NCBI GenBank assembly: GCA_910586765.1
Contig: CAJUJJ010000005.1
Coordinates: forward strand, 46,120 to 110,119
Source: an uncultured Clostridia bacterium
GTDB lineage: Bacteria > Bacillota > Clostridia > Lachnospirales > Anaerotignaceae
Length of the DNA: 64,000 bases
Direction of reading: 5' to 3'
Shown here: one piece after another, positions 8,527 through 18,150 of the stretch
How positions within the stretch are numbered: position 1 is the first letter of the stretch
How the letters are laid out: the number at the start of each line of letters is the position of its first letter
Notes under the pieces: model-generated
What the model saw: the letters and a program-made list of their open reading frames with translations, nothing else
What the model was told of the DNA's origin: nothing
Databases searched by the model: none
Made by a program: the position numbers and the translations under genes

Positions 8527-9492
8527 TTAGGGTATCATTTCAATGGTATTCCATACACTATCATTTCTTTCAATTTCAGTATCTGCAAGCCACTGATTAA
8601 GTTCATCTGTAAATACTTGCTGCTTCATAGAAGATATATATTCTGATTTTATCAGTTCTTTTAATTGAGCATCGTCTGGAACAGATTTTTGGTCAATATA
8701 AATAATAAAATACCCATCTTCTGTAGATATAGGGTCAGTAATTTGCCCTTGTTCAAAATTAAAATCTATATTAAAAGTAGCATCTAATCTATTTTTATAT
8801 GATTGTGTAGTTCCAACAAATTCTTCATTTTGAGAGTTCGTTTCATATTGTTGATATACTGCTTGGAACTCTTCACCTTGTTTTAAACGTTGTGATATTT
8901 CTTGTGCTGTTTGATGGTCTGGTATCAATATTGTGTTTATAGTATATTGTGTGTAGGCTGTTCTTTGTGCTTCTTTGTTTTGTTCAAAATAAGCATTAAA
9001 ATCTGCTTCAGAAAGCTGATAATCTTTTGTAACTGCTTCTATCACTTTTCTGTAAAGTGAAGCATCTTCCATAATGCGATAAATGTCTTGCTGAGAAATT
9101 GAAATAATCTCTTTTTGCTGTTCTGTCATAGAAGCAAGTTCTGTATCTCCTCTTTCTTTTGCCGCAGTTTTGTCTTCATCAGAGAGAGAAACTTTATATT
9201 TGTTTGCTTTGTCTGCTGTCACTTTGACGTGGAGCATTGTAGTAAATGCTCTTTCTTTTACTACATTTTCAGCAGATTGTCCGTCAAAATCTGTTTCCCA
9301 TATATCATTACCACCAATTTCATTAAAATCTCTTGTTGCTTCATATAAATATAACATATATTCTGATTTAGAAATCGCCTTGCCATCTACTGTTGCAATA
9401 ATATTTTCGTTGTCAATTTGCTCTGTACAGCCTGCCGTTGCAAACAGTGAGAAACAAAGAAGCATGGCGAGTATTGATTTTAATTTTTTCAT
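8527..9492 (-). CDS. prsA: PrsA-like peptidyl-prolyl isomerase lipoprotein
   Basis: The 321-residue protein opens with a lipoprotein signal, hydrophobic core then ATAGC, so Cys at about residue 22 should be lipidated and the protein anchored outside the membrane. Residues 30-170 form a SurA/PrsA N-terminal-type helical domain (AISKSEYMLYLYEATRDF). Residues about 175-275 resemble a parvulin rotamase domain: TINTILIPDHQTAQEISQRL, then GQITDPISTEDGYFIIYI. PrsA-type foldases help secreted proteins fold at the membrane-wall interface. It follows mfd on the minus strand but is about 140 bases away, so it is probably transcribed separately. The paralogue and exact clients are unknown. Confidence 0.8.
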   Translation of the reverse strand: MKKLKSILAMLLCFSLFATAGCTEQIDNENIIATVDGKAISKSEYMLYLYEATRDFNEIGGNDIWETDFDGQSAENVVKERAFTTMLHVKVTADKANKYKVSLSDEDKTAAKERGDTELASMTEQQKEIISISQQDIYRIMEDASLYRKVIEAVTKDYQLSEADFNAYFEQNKEAQRTAYTQYTINTILIPDHQTAQEISQRLKQGEEFQAVYQQYETNSQNEEFVGTTQSYKNRLDATFNIDFNFEQGQITDPISTEDGYFIIYIDQKSVPDDAQLKELIKSEYISSMKQQVFTDELNQWLADTEIERNDSVWNTIEMIP

Positions 9493-9632
9493 GTATACAC
9501 CTGCTTCATCAAATATAATATATTGTTTTAATAGTCATAAATATTGCTTATACATACCTGAAAAACAGAAGTTTTGATAACATTCTATTTCTACTGTATA
9601 TTTTTCATTATACACTAGAAAAATAAAAAATC

Positions 9633-12600
9633 CTAGCATTTCAATGCTTGTAATAATATTTTAATATTGTCTAGTATGATACTTTCTTTTTCTTTTGGTG
9701 TAATTTTCATAGTAATATAAGGAGAAGCACCTGCAGTAAAAAGATATTTTCCTTTTCCGTTTGTAATTAGTGTAGTAATATTTTCTGGATTGATATTTGC
9801 TTCTGGTTTTAATTGTAATAATATGCTGTTTGATTTTTGTACAATAGATAATATATCTAAATAATGTGCGTCTGCTTTTAAAAGTACCACATCTAAAAGG
9901 GTTTGAACGCTTTTAGGTAAATTTCCAAAACGGTCTTCCAGTTCTTCTTGTATATTGTAATAATCATTCTGATTTGAAACAGCAGCGATTTTTTTGTACA
10001 TTTCCATACGTTGTTCTTGATTTTTGATATAAAAATCAGGAATATAAGCATTAATATTTAAGTCGATAGCAGTTTCAAAATATTCTTGTTTAGGTTCTCC
10101 TTTCATATTTTGAATTTCTTCTTCCAAAAGACGACAATACATATCATAGCCTATTGCTTCCATATGTCCGTGTTGTTCTGCTCCTAAAAGATTACCAGCA
10201 CCTCTGATTTCTAAATCCCTCATAGCAATTTTAAAGCCAGAACCAAACTCTGTAAATTCACGTATTGTTTGTAATCTTTTTTCTGCAGTTTCTTGTAATA
10301 CTTTATCTTTATGATACATTAAATAGGCATATGCCATTCTGTTGGAACGACCAACACGTCCTCTTAATTGATAAAGTTGAGAAAGTCCCATACGGTCAGC
10401 GTCTTGTATGATAATAGTATTTGTATTTGAAATGTCCAATCCTGTTTCAATAATGGTAGTACAAACGAGAACATCAATTTCTCCTTCTATAAAATCAGAC
10501 ATAATATTTTCCAATTCTCTTTCTGTCATTTGACCATGAGCGTAGCTGATTTTTGCTTCAGGAACTAATTTTTGTAAATGAAGTGTTTCTTCTGCAATAT
10601 TTTGTACACGATTGAATAAATAATATACCTGTCCTCCTCTTGCTAATTCTCTATGAATTGCTTCCCTCACAAAAGCAGGATTGCTTTCTAAAACATAAGT
10701 CTGTATGGGATAACGTTCTTGAGGAGGTTCCTCTAATATACTCATATCACGAATACCCGAAAGGCTCATATGAAGTGTACGAGGAATAGGTGTTGCTGTG
10801 AGTGTAAGTACATTTACATTTTCACGAAGCGACTTTAATTTTTCTTTATGTCCAACACCAAAACGTTGTTCCTCGTCTACAATAACAAGTCCTAAATCTT
10901 TAAAAACAACATCTTTTGATAAAATACGATGTGTACCTATTACAATATCTATAATACCATTTTTTAAACCCTCCAGTGTTTCTTTTTGCTGTTTTGGAGT
11001 ACGAAAACGAGAAAGCAATCCAATTTTAATAGGATAACCAGACATTCTTTGTAAAAAAGTGTTATAATGTTGCTGAGCAAGTATTGTGGTAGGCACTAAA
11101 TAAGCGACTTGTTTGCTGTCTTGTACCGTTTTAAAAGCTGCTCTGATGGCAACTTCAGTTTTGCCATAACCAACGTCACCACATATCAATCTATCCATTA
11201 CTTTGCCACTTTCCATATCTCTTTTGATGTCTTCTATAGCATATAATTGGTCTTCTGTTTCTTCAAAAGAAAAGCCTTCTTCAAATTCTTTTTGCCATAA
11301 AGTATCTTTGGAATATAAAAAACCTTTTGTATTTGCTCTTTTGGCATAAAGTGCTACTAAATCTTGTGCTAATATTTTGATAGCAGAACGAGCTTTTGTT
11401 TTTGCTTTTTTCCACTCTTGTCCGCCTAGTTTGTTTAGCTTTGGAGCAACGCCGTGACTGCCGATGTATTTTTGTATTAAATTCATTTGATTTACAGGAA
11501 CAAACAGATTTCCGCCATTGGCATAAGATATTTTCATATAATCTTTGTTAATACCATCAATAGTAATTTTTTCCAGACCTTGAAAAACACCTATACCATG
11601 ATTGTCGTGTACAACATAGTCGCCTGCTTTTAAATCAGTAAAACTTTCTATAGGCGTTCCCTTTTTGGTTTTAGTACGTCTTTTTTTACGATTTGTTTCT
11701 CCATAAAATTCTTTGTCAGAAAAAATAGCAAAAGAAATATCTTGATAATAAAAACTTTGATTTAATTTACCAGATGCCACCATAATGGCACCATTAGGTA
11801 TTGTTTTTTCGAATGTTTCACTATAAAAAGAAGTAATATTTCTTTCTGCTAATTCTTTTACTACTCTTTCACAATGCGTACGACCTCCAGCCAGTATTAC
11901 AATACGATAATTTAATTTTTTTAGCATATCAATTTCATTGCAAAACAAATCCATTCTTTTTTGAAAAGCAGGAGCAGATTTTACAGAAAAGAAAAAAGTA
12001 TCTTTTACAGTAAAACAAGAAGCCTTTTGAGATATTGTAGTAAAAAGAATTTGAGAAAAAGAACAAGCCTCTTTTAAAATATGAGTGTAATCAAAAAGAA
12101 GATTACTCTGTGTAGGGAGTATGTATCCTTTTTCGATACGCTGTTTCATACTTTCGCCATATTCTTCAAAAATGGTATTAATATGCTGCTGTATTTTGTC
12201 TGGTTCATCAAAAAATAAAAGGGTATCTTTTGAAATATAACTTAAAAGAGACACTGTATTTTCATAAAAATAAGGCATATAGTTGTTTATGTTGCTGTGA
12301 TTTTGTCCTAATTTTAATGCTTCTAATACAGGTAATGTTGTTTCTTTTAAACGTTGAGCATAGTCATAAAGTTCTTCTTTTTCAAATTGTTGTAATGTTA
12401 TTTGATATTCCTTTTCGATTTTTTCTATGGCGGTAGAAGCAGTTTTTTTATTATATACTAATTCTCTCATAGGAAAAATAGAAATATTGTTTATTTTTTC
12501 AGTAGAACGCTGTGTATTTGTATTTACAAGACGAATAGAGTCTATTTCATTGTCCCAAAGCTCAATACGAAATGTTTGTTCTGCTGTGGGAGAATAAATA

Positions 12601-13139
12601 TCTATAATGCCCCCTCTTATAGCAAATTGTCCTGCTGCTTCTACTAATTCTGTACGCTCATATCCCATCTGTATGAGTTTTTGTAACAATTCTTTTGTAT
12701 CAATAACATCTCCTTCTTTTAGCTGCAATATAAAAGAAGAAAAAATCTCTTTTGGAGGCATTTTGTCAAGGAGTGCTTCTATAGAAAGTACAAGTATAGG
12801 TTTTTCTCCATTAATATAACGATGTATTACAGAAAAACGCTGACAGGTGATAGCTTGACTGCGTACATCAGCACTATAAAAAAGTAAATCTTTTGCTGGA
12901 TAAAAACAAGTATCTTTGTGAAAAAAACAAAAGTTTTCGTAAATTTCACGTGCTTTTAATTCACTGTATGTTAGTATAATAGCAGGACGATTTGTATGAT
13001 GACAAATTGCTGCTATCATATGTGTTAGTTGTATATCAATAATGCCAGAAGCTAATATTGGCGTATTGTTTTGTGCAATGTTCTGTAACATTTTTTGATA
13101 TTGCTGTAATTCCAATAAAGGCTGAAAAAGAGTATTCAA
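9633..13139 (-). CDS. mfd: Transcription-repair coupling factor
   Basis: At 1168 residues this is full length for Mfd, the DNA translocase that removes stalled RNA polymerase and recruits UvrA. The N-terminal part resembles UvrB (domain 1, including YERTELVEAAGQFAIRGGIIDIY near residue 153). The polymerase-interacting domain contains DYVVHDNHGIGVFQGLEKI near 495. The RecG-like motor has CGDVGYGKTE (Walker A, near 650), DEEQRFGV (DEEQ box, near 758), TATPIPRTLHMSL and QLRGRVGR. The C-terminal domain is present. The start is a TTG whose TTGA overlaps the pth stop, with GAGGTGA five bases upstream, so the two genes are translationally coupled. Confidence 0.96.
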   Translation of the reverse strand: MNTLFQPLLELQQYQKMLQNIAQNNTPILASGIIDIQLTHMIAAICHHTNRPAIILTYSELKAREIYENFCFFHKDTCFYPAKDLLFYSADVRSQAITCQRFSVIHRYINGEKPILVLSIEALLDKMPPKEIFSSFILQLKEGDVIDTKELLQKLIQMGYERTELVEAAGQFAIRGGIIDIYSPTAEQTFRIELWDNEIDSIRLVNTNTQRSTEKINNISIFPMRELVYNKKTASTAIEKIEKEYQITLQQFEKEELYDYAQRLKETTLPVLEALKLGQNHSNINNYMPYFYENTVSLLSYISKDTLLFFDEPDKIQQHINTIFEEYGESMKQRIEKGYILPTQSNLLFDYTHILKEACSFSQILFTTISQKASCFTVKDTFFFSVKSAPAFQKRMDLFCNEIDMLKKLNYRIVILAGGRTHCERVVKELAERNITSFYSETFEKTIPNGAIMVASGKLNQSFYYQDISFAIFSDKEFYGETNRKKRRTKTKKGTPIESFTDLKAGDYVVHDNHGIGVFQGLEKITIDGINKDYMKISYANGGNLFVPVNQMNLIQKYIGSHGVAPKLNKLGGQEWKKAKTKARSAIKILAQDLVALYAKRANTKGFLYSKDTLWQKEFEEGFSFEETEDQLYAIEDIKRDMESGKVMDRLICGDVGYGKTEVAIRAAFKTVQDSKQVAYLVPTTILAQQHYNTFLQRMSGYPIKIGLLSRFRTPKQQKETLEGLKNGIIDIVIGTHRILSKDVVFKDLGLVIVDEEQRFGVGHKEKLKSLRENVNVLTLTATPIPRTLHMSLSGIRDMSILEEPPQERYPIQTYVLESNPAFVREAIHRELARGGQVYYLFNRVQNIAEETLHLQKLVPEAKISYAHGQMTERELENIMSDFIEGEIDVLVCTTIIETGLDISNTNTIIIQDADRMGLSQLYQLRGRVGRSNRMAYAYLMYHKDKVLQETAEKRLQTIREFTEFGSGFKIAMRDLEIRGAGNLLGAEQHGHMEAIGYDMYCRLLEEEIQNMKGEPKQEYFETAIDLNINAYIPDFYIKNQEQRMEMYKKIAAVSNQNDYYNIQEELEDRFGNLPKSVQTLLDVVLLKADAHYLDILSIVQKSNSILLQLKPEANINPENITTLITNGKGKYLFTAGASPYITMKITPKEKESIILDNIKILLQALKC

Positions 13140-13753
13140 GAAATCACCTCGTTTTGATGAGAAGGTTTTGATTTTTTATTTTCTTTTTTTAGTTTTTGAT
13201 TTGTTTGGTTCATAGCCTCTTTTATGTCCTTTGTTAATATGATTTCTATGGCATGACAGGCTTTGTCTACACCGCTGAGTATAAGAGGCTCATCGTCTTT
13301 TGAAAATTTGGCAAGCACATAATCTGCTAAATCCCAGCCATTTGGCTTTTCGCCGATACCTACTTTGATACGAACAAAATCTTCTGTACCTAAATGGGCT
13401 ATAATATTTTTAATACCATTGTGCCCTCCTGCACTTCCTTTTTCTCTAATACGTACTGTGCTGAGAGGCAAACTAGTATCATCATATATTACATAAAATT
13501 GTTCTAATGGTATTTTATAAAATTTCAATATTTCTCTAATACTTTCTCCGCTTAAATTCATATATGTTTGGGGTTTTACAAGAAGCACTTTTTTGCCTAA
13601 TATTGTGCCATCTCCTATCAGTGCCTTGTGTTTAAATTTTGTTACATCAATATTATATTGTTTTGCAAGCTGGTCAATGACCCAAAAACCTACATTATGT
13701 TTTGTTTTATCATATTCTTTTCCTGGATTTCCTAGACCTGCAATCACTATCAT
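13136..13753 (-). CDS. pth: Peptidyl-tRNA hydrolase
   Basis: The product, 205 residues, recycles peptidyl-tRNA released from stalled ribosomes. It starts MIVIAGLGNPGKEYDKTKHNVG, where N and H of NPGKEYDKTKHN are catalytic, and continues with LVKPQTYMNLSG and YDDTSLPLSTVRIREKGSAGGHNGIK. I chose the ATG at 13753, which has GAGGTGA at the right distance; an upstream ATG at 13798 would add 15 unconserved residues. A Lys/Ser-rich tail of about 18 residues extends beyond the usual end. The 3' end overlaps mfd by four bases; pth-mfd is a common pair in Firmicutes. Confidence 0.94.
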   Translation of the reverse strand: MIVIAGLGNPGKEYDKTKHNVGFWVIDQLAKQYNIDVTKFKHKALIGDGTILGKKVLLVKPQTYMNLSGESIREILKFYKIPLEQFYVIYDDTSLPLSTVRIREKGSAGGHNGIKNIIAHLGTEDFVRIKVGIGEKPNGWDLADYVLAKFSKDDEPLILSGVDKACHAIEIILTKDIKEAMNQTNQKLKKENKKSKPSHQNEVIS

Positions 13754-13826
13754 ATTTTTATCACCTCTGTTTTTATTAAAAAATGGTAGTAAATTCATAA
13801 AATATCTCCTTTTTGCATTAGAAATA

Positions 13827-13850
13827 AGTCCTAAATAAATATGTAGGACT
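13827..13850 (-). terminator. Weak terminator after the ABC importer operon
   Basis: AGTCCTA and TAGGACT arms around an AT-rich loop, followed on the minus strand by TATTTCT. It lies between the stop of the ABC ATPase and the start of pth. Confidence 0.45.
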
Positions 13851-13915
13851 GACTGTAAATGAACTGTGTATTATGATTTCATTATAGCTGTTGTATTGTA
13901 AAAAGCAAGGTGTTT

Positions 13916-14539
13916 TCAATGTATGAATTCGACAAAATCATTTGAAGTAACTGCCTTTAGGGTATGTTTTTGAAATAAAAATAAATGAGAAGAAAGAGCA
14001 GTTGCTTCTTCTATATTATGTGTAATAACAAAACAAATTTTGTGAAATAATTTTTTTTGTAAAAATGGTATAATTTGTTTTTTTCTTTCTAAATCAATGC
14101 CTACAAAAGGTTCATCTAAAAGAAATATATCTCCATCATAAGCAATTGCTTTTGCTAAAGCTACACGCCTTTGCATACCGCCGCTTAATTCTGAAGGTAA
14201 TTTATTTTCTATACCAAATAAATCTAATTGTTCTAATATAGAAATGCAGTATTCTTTATCATTGTTGACAACTGTCATATTGTCTAAAACAGTAAACCAA
14301 GGCAGTAATCTATTTTCTTGAAAAAGAAATGAAATTTTGGAAGCATTGTGATAAATAGAACCTTTTTGAGGAAGTAATAAACCACTTATTAATTTAAAAA
14401 ATGTTGTTTTGCCACAACCGCTTTTGCCTAATATACAATAAATTCCTTGTTTGTCAATATAACAGCAAAATTGTTGTAATATTGTTTTGTCATAACAAAA
14501 TGTTACATTATCAAATTGTAGCATTGTTTTTGTTTTCAT
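13916..14539 (-). CDS. ABC importer ATPase (NitT/TauT/SsuB type)
   Basis: The 207-residue ATP-binding subunit contains Walker A LGKSGCGKTTF near residue 37, the Q-loop FLFQENRLLPW near 70, signature LSGGMQRR near 117, Walker B DIFLLDEPF near 137 and the switch His in VITHNIEEA near 172. FQENRLLPW is characteristic of the nitrate/taurine/sulfonate importer branch. It is a little short compared with the usual 240-260 residues. The start lies inside the end of the permease gene (29-base overlap), so translation is coupled. It energises uptake through the permease and the binding lipoprotein encoded upstream. The substrate cannot be read from the sequence. Confidence 0.88.
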   Translation of the reverse strand: MKTKTMLQFDNVTFCYDKTILQQFCCYIDKQGIYCILGKSGCGKTTFFKLISGLLLPQKGSIYHNASKISFLFQENRLLPWFTVLDNMTVVNNDKEYCISILEQLDLFGIENKLPSELSGGMQRRVALAKAIAYDGDIFLLDEPFVGIDLERKKQIIPFLQKKLFHKICFVITHNIEEATALSSHLFLFQKHTLKAVTSNDFVEFIH

Positions 14540-15305
14540 ATAAAATACCCATCTTTCTACTAATATAATGAAGTAATTGTAAAAAACATTTTTCTAATAG
14601 TATACTAAATAGTATAGCACAAATTGTCCATACAAATAATTCCGATGTTTCTAAATAAATTTTTGTTTCATAAATTTTTTTGCCTATAGAAGCATTTGGA
14701 GTACATATTACTTCTGCTGCAATGCCAGCTTTCCAAGCCATACCTATGCCTGCATGACAAGCAGATATAAAATAAGGAAGTACAGAAGGAATATATATAT
14801 AACGACAAGTTTTGAAGTAAGAAAAGCCATATACTTTTGCCATTTCCAAATATTGTTTTTGTGTCTGCTCTATGCCTATGCTGATGTTTGTCCATATTAA
14901 AGGAAATACCATTAAAAATGATATTACAATAGGAACAAAATCTGTTTTTACCCATAAAAGTACTAATATGCTAAAAGAAGCAACAGGGGTTGCTTTCATT
15001 GTGTGTATCGCAGGAGAAAAAAAGTCATATAATATTTTACTGCGATGGCAAAATATAGCGAATAAAATACCTAAAAATACAGAAAATAAATAACCCATCA
15101 ATATACGAATAATAGAATAAAATATAGTATACCAAAAAGAATATTCTGAGCAAAGTGAAAAAAAGGTTTTTATAACACTGATAGGAGAAGCAATTAATAT
15201 TTGTTTGTTTACTATCATAAATAAAAATTGCCAAAACAACAGCCATACAAATAGTATGGCCGTTTTAGAAATCAGCTTTTTATTCTGTGTAATAAAAATC
15301 TTCAT
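14511..15305 (-). CDS. ABC importer permease (NitT/TauT/SsuC type)
   Basis: The 264-residue integral membrane protein has about six hydrophobic segments. The first is at residues 14-36 and the last, before a charged tail, near 225-250. The segment EMAKVYGFSYFKTCRYIYIPSVLPY at about 150-175 is the EAA loop that contacts the ATPase; GFSY is the usual E-A-A-x-x-x-G position. IGMAWKAGIAAEVI follows and matches SsuC/TauC-type permeases. It is coded between the binding protein and the ATPase, overlapping both (26 and 29 bases), which shows a single translationally coupled operon. Confidence 0.87.
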   Translation of the reverse strand: MKIFITQNKKLISKTAILFVWLLFWQFLFMIVNKQILIASPISVIKTFFSLCSEYSFWYTIFYSIIRILMGYLFSVFLGILFAIFCHRSKILYDFFSPAIHTMKATPVASFSILVLLWVKTDFVPIVISFLMVFPLIWTNISIGIEQTQKQYLEMAKVYGFSYFKTCRYIYIPSVLPYFISACHAGIGMAWKAGIAAEVICTPNASIGKKIYETKIYLETSELFVWTICAILFSILLEKCFLQLLHYISRKMGILYENKNNATI

Positions 15306-16296
15306 CAGGCAATACGCCTCCTATAGATTTTGGATTTGCATCAAATAGAACTTGATAAAAACCTTGTAAAGCATTTTTCATTTCTTCGCCAGAAATAAAA
15401 ACAATGTTGCAGTTTGGTATTGCCTTTTCAGCGGCGGCAGCATTGTCCATAATGCCGTATTGTTGTACTAATGCAGCAGCTTCTGTTACATTTGCATTGA
15501 CATAATTTACAGAGTTTTCATATTCTTTTAAAAAATTTTCGAATGCTTGTTTGTTGTTTTCAATAAATTCCTTTCTTGCTACAATACAGCCCATAGCAAG
15601 CTGTGATTGTTGTAAAGAATTTAATTTTTGTGTATTATCCCATTCTTGTGTTAAATCAAGTGCTTGACGTATTGTGTTGTCTTTGAGTAAAACGGCTGTG
15701 ACATTAGGTTCTGGTAAAAGAGCAATATTAACATCTCCTGCTAATAAAGCAGCAGCAAGTTCTGCGTGTTCTGTCATATATTCTACTGTTACATTTTCAA
15801 TATTGTTTTTTTGTAAAATGTAATTCAAAACATACTCAGGAGTGGAGCCTTGCCCTGTAGCATAAATTGTTTTGCCTTCTAAATCAGATATAGATTGTAT
15901 AGTGTCACCACGTTCTAAAATATGTAATACACCTAATGTGTTTATGGCAGCAATAGAAATTTCATGTTCTGATTTGTTGTAAACGGCAGCAGCGACATTT
16001 GTAGGAAGTGCTGCAATGTCTACTCCTCCATTTATAAGTTCTGCCATTACTTCGTCTGGTGCAGAAGAAATTTCAAATGTATAGTCGTTTGATAAATCTG
16101 TAGCATCTAATAATTGTATTGCACCAATTCCTGTAGGCCCTTTTAAAACAGCAACAGAAACGGGCGTTTTGTCTGCATTTTCAATGACATCTGGCTGTTC
16201 TGCTGCTGTGCTAGAATTATCAGAACAAGCTACCATATTAAAAAGTAAAGTAATCAAAAGTAAAATACTAAAAATAGGTTTTAATTTGTTTTTCAT
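15280..16296 (-). CDS. ABC importer substrate-binding lipoprotein (NMT1/SsuA-like)
   Basis: The 338-residue protein has a lipoprotein signal ending FNMVACSDN, so the Cys at residue 24 should be the lipidated anchor. It has the type-2 periplasmic-binding fold seen in NMT1/THI5, SsuA and TauA proteins: GPTGIGAIQLLDA near residue 55, INGGVDIAALPTNVAAAV near 89, LEGKTIYATGQGSTPEYVLNYIL near 145, and LAGDVNIALLPEPNVTAVL near 187. Several parts resemble uncharacterised clostridial members of the family rather than the sulfonate or taurine proteins. The substrate is not determined; thiamine precursors, sulfonates and other small organic anions are the family's known range. Confidence 0.85.
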   Translation of the reverse strand: MKNKLKPIFSILLLITLLFNMVACSDNSSTAAEQPDVIENADKTPVSVAVLKGPTGIGAIQLLDATDLSNDYTFEISSAPDEVMAELINGGVDIAALPTNVAAAVYNKSEHEISIAAINTLGVLHILERGDTIQSISDLEGKTIYATGQGSTPEYVLNYILQKNNIENVTVEYMTEHAELAAALLAGDVNIALLPEPNVTAVLLKDNTIRQALDLTQEWDNTQKLNSLQQSQLAMGCIVARKEFIENNKQAFENFLKEYENSVNYVNANVTEAAALVQQYGIMDNAAAAEKAIPNCNIVFISGEEMKNALQGFYQVLFDANPKSIGGVLPDEDFYYTE

Positions 16297-16377
16297 AATA
16301 GTGTTGCTGCTCGTAGTGTTAAAAAATAAAATGATTTTATAAAGCAGCTACTCCTTTCATTTATAAAATTTGTATGA

Positions 16378-16408
16378 TAAAAAAGGAAGGAACTGTTGTA
16401 GTTCCTTC
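16378..16408 (-). terminator. Terminator after the hydrogenase-like gene
   Basis: GAAGGAACT and AGTTCCTTC around five bases, followed on the minus strand by CCTTTTTTATCAT. It separates the hydrogenase-like gene from the ABC importer operon. Confidence 0.85.
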
Positions 16409-16460
16409 ATAAAAGTTATTACTGTTTTTCATTATGCTGAAGTGAACAGATTTTCTATTA

Positions 16461-17951
16461 TTATGCGTTGTCGTAATCTCTTTCCATATTAATAAGAGAA
16501 AGGTCAAAACCATTTAATGCTTCTAAGCTATTGGCAGAAGTAGCAGATTTTCCATATTGTGTAACATCGTTAATACCTTTTACAGCATGACACATGGAAG
16601 CTGCACCACCAGTACAGCCGTTTTTGCAAGCCATACCTTCAATAAAGTTGCCGTTTAATTTGCCAGCAGCAGCAAGACGCAATGCTTTTGCACATTCATC
16701 TAAACCGTTACAACGAACAGGTTTTATTTCTACATCAATATTTTGTACTTCTTTTGCTTGCATAACGCCTTCTGTTACACCACCAGTTCTGCCAAATACT
16801 CTGCCATAATAAGAAGAAGTACAATATTGTGTGTTTTCAAGAGGCATTTCTTCTAACTCAGAAATGTTGATGTTTTTAGCATCTAATACAGATTGTAATT
16901 CTTCAAATGTCATTACAATATCAATAGCATCTTTTATGTCATTTTGTTTAATTTCTACTTTTTTAGCAGTACAAGGTCCTATAAATACGATTTTTGCATC
17001 TGGGTGCTGATATTTAATCATTCTGGAAACAGCAACCATAGGAGAAACCGCAGTGGATACATGAGACATTAATTGTGGATAATGTCTTTTTACAAAATCA
17101 ACAAAGGCAGGACAACAAGAAGAAGTTTTCCAACCTTTTTCTTCTACTGTTTCTGCAAACTCTTTTGCTTCATAAAGAGAAACCATATCAGCACCAAGTG
17201 ATGCTTCTGCAATATCGTAAAAACCTAAATTTTTAATTGCAGTAAAAACTTGACCAAGTTTGTGTTCAGGGAATTGGCTGGCAATAGCAGGTGCTATCAC
17301 AGCAAATACTTTGTAATTTGTGTTGTTCCAAGACTCTTTGATAAGACTAAGAACTTCTTTTATGTATGTTTTATCAACAATAGCACCGAAAGGACATTGA
17401 TAAACACAAGAACCGCAAGAAACACATTTGTTGTGGTCAATTTTAGATTTACGGTTATCGTCCATAGAAACAGCTTTTACAGGGCAAGCACGAACACAAG
17501 GACGTTTTACTTCACTGATAGCATTGAAAGGACAAACTTCTTTACATCTGCCACATTCAATACAAATTTCTTGATTGATGTAAGAACGATGATTAACGAT
17601 TGTAATGGCGTGCTTTGGACAAACTTCTTGACATTTGTGGCTGATACAACCACGACACGCTTCTGTAACAACAAAGCGGTCAATAGGACACTCGTCGCAG
17701 GCTGAGTCTAAAACATTGATTACTCTGTCATGTTTGGTAGGTTTTAAAACAAGACCAACACGGTCCTCTATAATGTGACGTTCTTTGTAAATACAACAGC
17801 GAAATTGTGCTTTTGGGCCAGGGATAATTGATTTTGCAATTTCTTGGTAAGAATCTTCCTGTTCTGTGAGAGTACCCTGAAAGAAACGAGATGCAATTTC
17901 TTTGTTTACAAGATATTTGATATACTCTACGTTACTGTCAAAATGCTTCAT
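16461..17951 (-). CDS. Ferredoxin-fused [FeFe]-hydrogenase-like protein (group B type)
   Basis: The 496-residue protein joins several 4Fe-4S ferredoxin-like motifs (CDECPIDRF.. near residue 84, CIECGRCKEVCP near 131, CVSCGSCVYQCP near 181) to an iron-hydrogenase catalytic domain. The three H-cluster sequences are TSSCCPAFVDF (near 275), GPCTAKKVE (near 318) and MACKNGCTGGAA (near 448). These variants, and the N-terminal arrangement, fit group B1/B3-type putative [FeFe] hydrogenases found in Clostridia, not the classical CpI enzyme (TSCCPGW, MPCTAKK). It should move electrons between ferredoxin and H2 or a sensor role, but activity is not proven for this group. It is a single gene with its own terminator. 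HydE/F/G maturases are not in the window. Confidence 0.8.
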   Translation of the reverse strand: MKHFDSNVEYIKYLVNKEIASRFFQGTLTEQEDSYQEIAKSIIPGPKAQFRCCIYKERHIIEDRVGLVLKPTKHDRVINVLDSACDECPIDRFVVTEACRGCISHKCQEVCPKHAITIVNHRSYINQEICIECGRCKEVCPFNAISEVKRPCVRACPVKAVSMDDNRKSKIDHNKCVSCGSCVYQCPFGAIVDKTYIKEVLSLIKESWNNTNYKVFAVIAPAIASQFPEHKLGQVFTAIKNLGFYDIAEASLGADMVSLYEAKEFAETVEEKGWKTSSCCPAFVDFVKRHYPQLMSHVSTAVSPMVAVSRMIKYQHPDAKIVFIGPCTAKKVEIKQNDIKDAIDIVMTFEELQSVLDAKNINISELEEMPLENTQYCTSSYYGRVFGRTGGVTEGVMQAKEVQNIDVEIKPVRCNGLDECAKALRLAAAGKLNGNFIEGMACKNGCTGGAASMCHAVKGINDVTQYGKSATSANSLEALNGFDLSLINMERDYDNA

Positions 17952-18116
17952 TAATGATACACTCCTTTTTAAATATACTTTTGTAGAGATAGGTTAATAC
18001 ATAGAAAACAACAATGTAAAAAAGTGTTGTATAGGTGTATTATAAGATATGTGTCAAGTTATGTCAAAGAAAACATAGCACAAAAAATATTTTTGTATGG
18101 TTTTACTATACAAATA

Positions 18117-18141
18117 AAAGAGCCACGAATGGCTCTTAAAA
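18117..18141 (-). terminator. Terminator of spoVT
   Basis: AAGAGCCA and TGGCTCTT around CGAA, with a T-rich tail on the minus strand, 13 bases after the spoVT stop codon. Confidence 0.85.
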
Positions 18142-18150
18142 TATATAGTA